From Gammaproteobacteria bacterium (GTDB lineage: Bacteria; Pseudomonadota; Gammaproteobacteria; Steroidobacterales; Steroidobacteraceae), in assembly GCA_030040235.1 (NCBI GenBank), contig JASHUC010000492.1, positions 1-6,670 of the forward strand: 6,670 nt of DNA. The letters are read 5' to 3'. Below, one piece after another: positions 6,260 to 6,670 of this stretch (positions are counted from its first letter, which is position 1; every line of letters begins with the position of its first letter). The notes beneath the pieces were generated by a model. That model saw nothing but the letters and a program-made list of their open reading frames with translations. It ran no database searches and was not told where the DNA came from. A program made the position numbers and the translations under genes.

Positions 6260-6335
6260 GCTCCCTTCGTCTAGAGGCCTAGGACATAGCCCTCTCAAGG
6301 CTGTAACACGGGTTCGAATCCCGTAGGGAGCGCCA
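6260..6335 (+). tRNA. tRNA-Glu (anticodon CUC)
   Basis: A 76-base cloverleaf including an encoded CCA. The acceptor stem GCTCCCT (6260-6266) pairs with AGGGAGC (6325-6331), followed by discriminator G and CCA. The anticodon arm TAGCC/GGCTG (6287-6291, 6299-6303) encloses the loop CTCTCAA, with anticodon CTC at 6294-6296. The T arm is ACGGG-TTCGAAT-CCCGT. The D-arm region, CTAGAGGCCTAGGACA, is identical to the part I recall of E. coli tRNA-Glu, which has UUC as anticodon. This gene would read GAG codons only, a sensible specialist in a GC-rich genome. One weak U-G pair closes the anticodon stem. It has its own promoter. Confidence 0.96.
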
Positions 6336-6670
6336 CCAAATCAAGCACTTACAGAATCTAACCACCTTGCGGAGTCGCGTCGGGTAAGTTTCGGGTAAGT
6401 TCCAAGGGCGTCTTTGGCTGCCTACCAGTCCGTCGAGGCGATGCTTTCGCTCTTGACCCAGGGCCCTCGGTCGACGACTCACCGCCCGCCCCTAGTCAGC
6501 CATTTGGCACCCGTACGGGGAGGCTCTTCCGGCTTCGGCAACCAGCGGGAGAAGACGTCTTGTCTCGGCACAAATCTCCAAGCTGGCGAAGTGACGCCCT
6601 GGTATACCGGACGCCCCGCTCGGCCCCCCGAGGCGCGACGCGCTCGTTTCTGGCGAAATCCGTTACTTCA
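6336..6670. other. Gene-free flank after tRNA-Glu; possible attachment-site side of an integrated element
   Basis: No convincing gene is visible in these 335 bases. The first 30 bases are only 40% GC (12 of 30), well below the neighbouring genes. The region holds an 11-bp tandem duplication, the perfect palindromes CCCGTACGGG (6510-6519) and GGTATACC (6601-6608), and no clear hairpin with a T-run that could end the tRNA transcript. A 67-codon minus-strand frame (6279-6482, GTG start) runs antisense through the tRNA and is best taken as spurious. Integrative elements often insert at tRNA 3' ends, so this could be the start of one; no integrase is present to show it. Confidence 0.4.
6380..6401. 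repeat. Perfect 11-bp tandem duplication
   Basis: TCGGGTAAGTT occurs at 6380-6390 and again at 6391-6401 with no spacer and no mismatch. It lies 45 bases after the tRNA CCA. It could be a pair of protein-binding sites, such as integrase arm-type or excisionase sites, or a simple slippage duplication. Confidence 0.7.

Noticed and set aside
6279..6482. Minus-strand frame of 67 codons ending in SLRDSNPCYSLERAMS
   Set aside because: Its C-terminal residues are simply the antisense reading of the tRNA, a familiar annotation artefact; the rest matches no family I recognise and it opens only 12 bases before its GTG.
6510..6519. Palindrome CCCGTACGGG as a regulator operator
   Set aside because: It is a single 10-bp palindrome with no adjacent gene or promoter, so an operator role cannot be supported.
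1..6670. CRISPR array, insertion sequence, toxin-antitoxin or defence genes
   Set aside because: No spaced repeats, transposase motifs or small paired genes are visible; almost all of 1-6335 is explained by conserved housekeeping genes.

Overview
The window looks like the chromosome of a GC-rich gammaproteobacterium. QueG, PcnB, FolK and PanC all read as close relatives of their E. coli counterparts. The order tsaE-nnr with divergent queG, and the order pcnB-folK...panC, are both familiar from gammaproteobacteria. High GC and the long spurious antisense frames fit a xanthomonad-, Nevskiales- or Steroidobacter-like lineage, but that placement is an inference.

Layout, left to right. Positions 1-158 (minus) hold the N-terminal part of tsaE, cut by the window edge at its P-loop. 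Positions 143-1621 (minus) encode the bifunctional NAD(P)H-hydrate repair enzyme Nnr and overlap the tsaE start. A 22-bp gap carrying a two-way -10 element separates nnr from divergent queG (1644-2732, plus). queG runs tail-to-tail into a minus-strand operon: its stop overlaps the panC stop. That operon, in transcription order, is pcnB (6206-4710), folK (4691-4197), a deoxynucleoside kinase (4215-3574) and panC (3574-2729). The last three are joined by overlapping start and stop codons. Divergent from pcnB is a tRNA-Glu gene with anticodon CUC (6260-6335, plus), whose promoter overlaps the pcnB start. The final 335 bases hold no convincing gene. They begin AT-richer than the rest and carry an 11-bp tandem duplication, which would suit the flank of an element integrated at the tRNA 3' end, though no integrase is visible.

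Functionally these are housekeeping genes: tRNA modification (tsaE for t6A, queG for queuosine), repair of damaged nicotinamide cofactors (nnr), RNA 3' polyadenylation (pcnB), folate synthesis (folK), deoxynucleoside salvage (kinase), pantothenate synthesis (panC) and a glutamate tRNA. I see no defence system, CRISPR array, toxin-antitoxin pair or secondary-metabolite genes. The points most worth checking are the two divergent promoters built on shared -10 elements with almost no leader, the deoxynucleoside kinase sitting where panB is expected, the long acidic insertion in PcnB, and the possible integration boundary after the tRNA.
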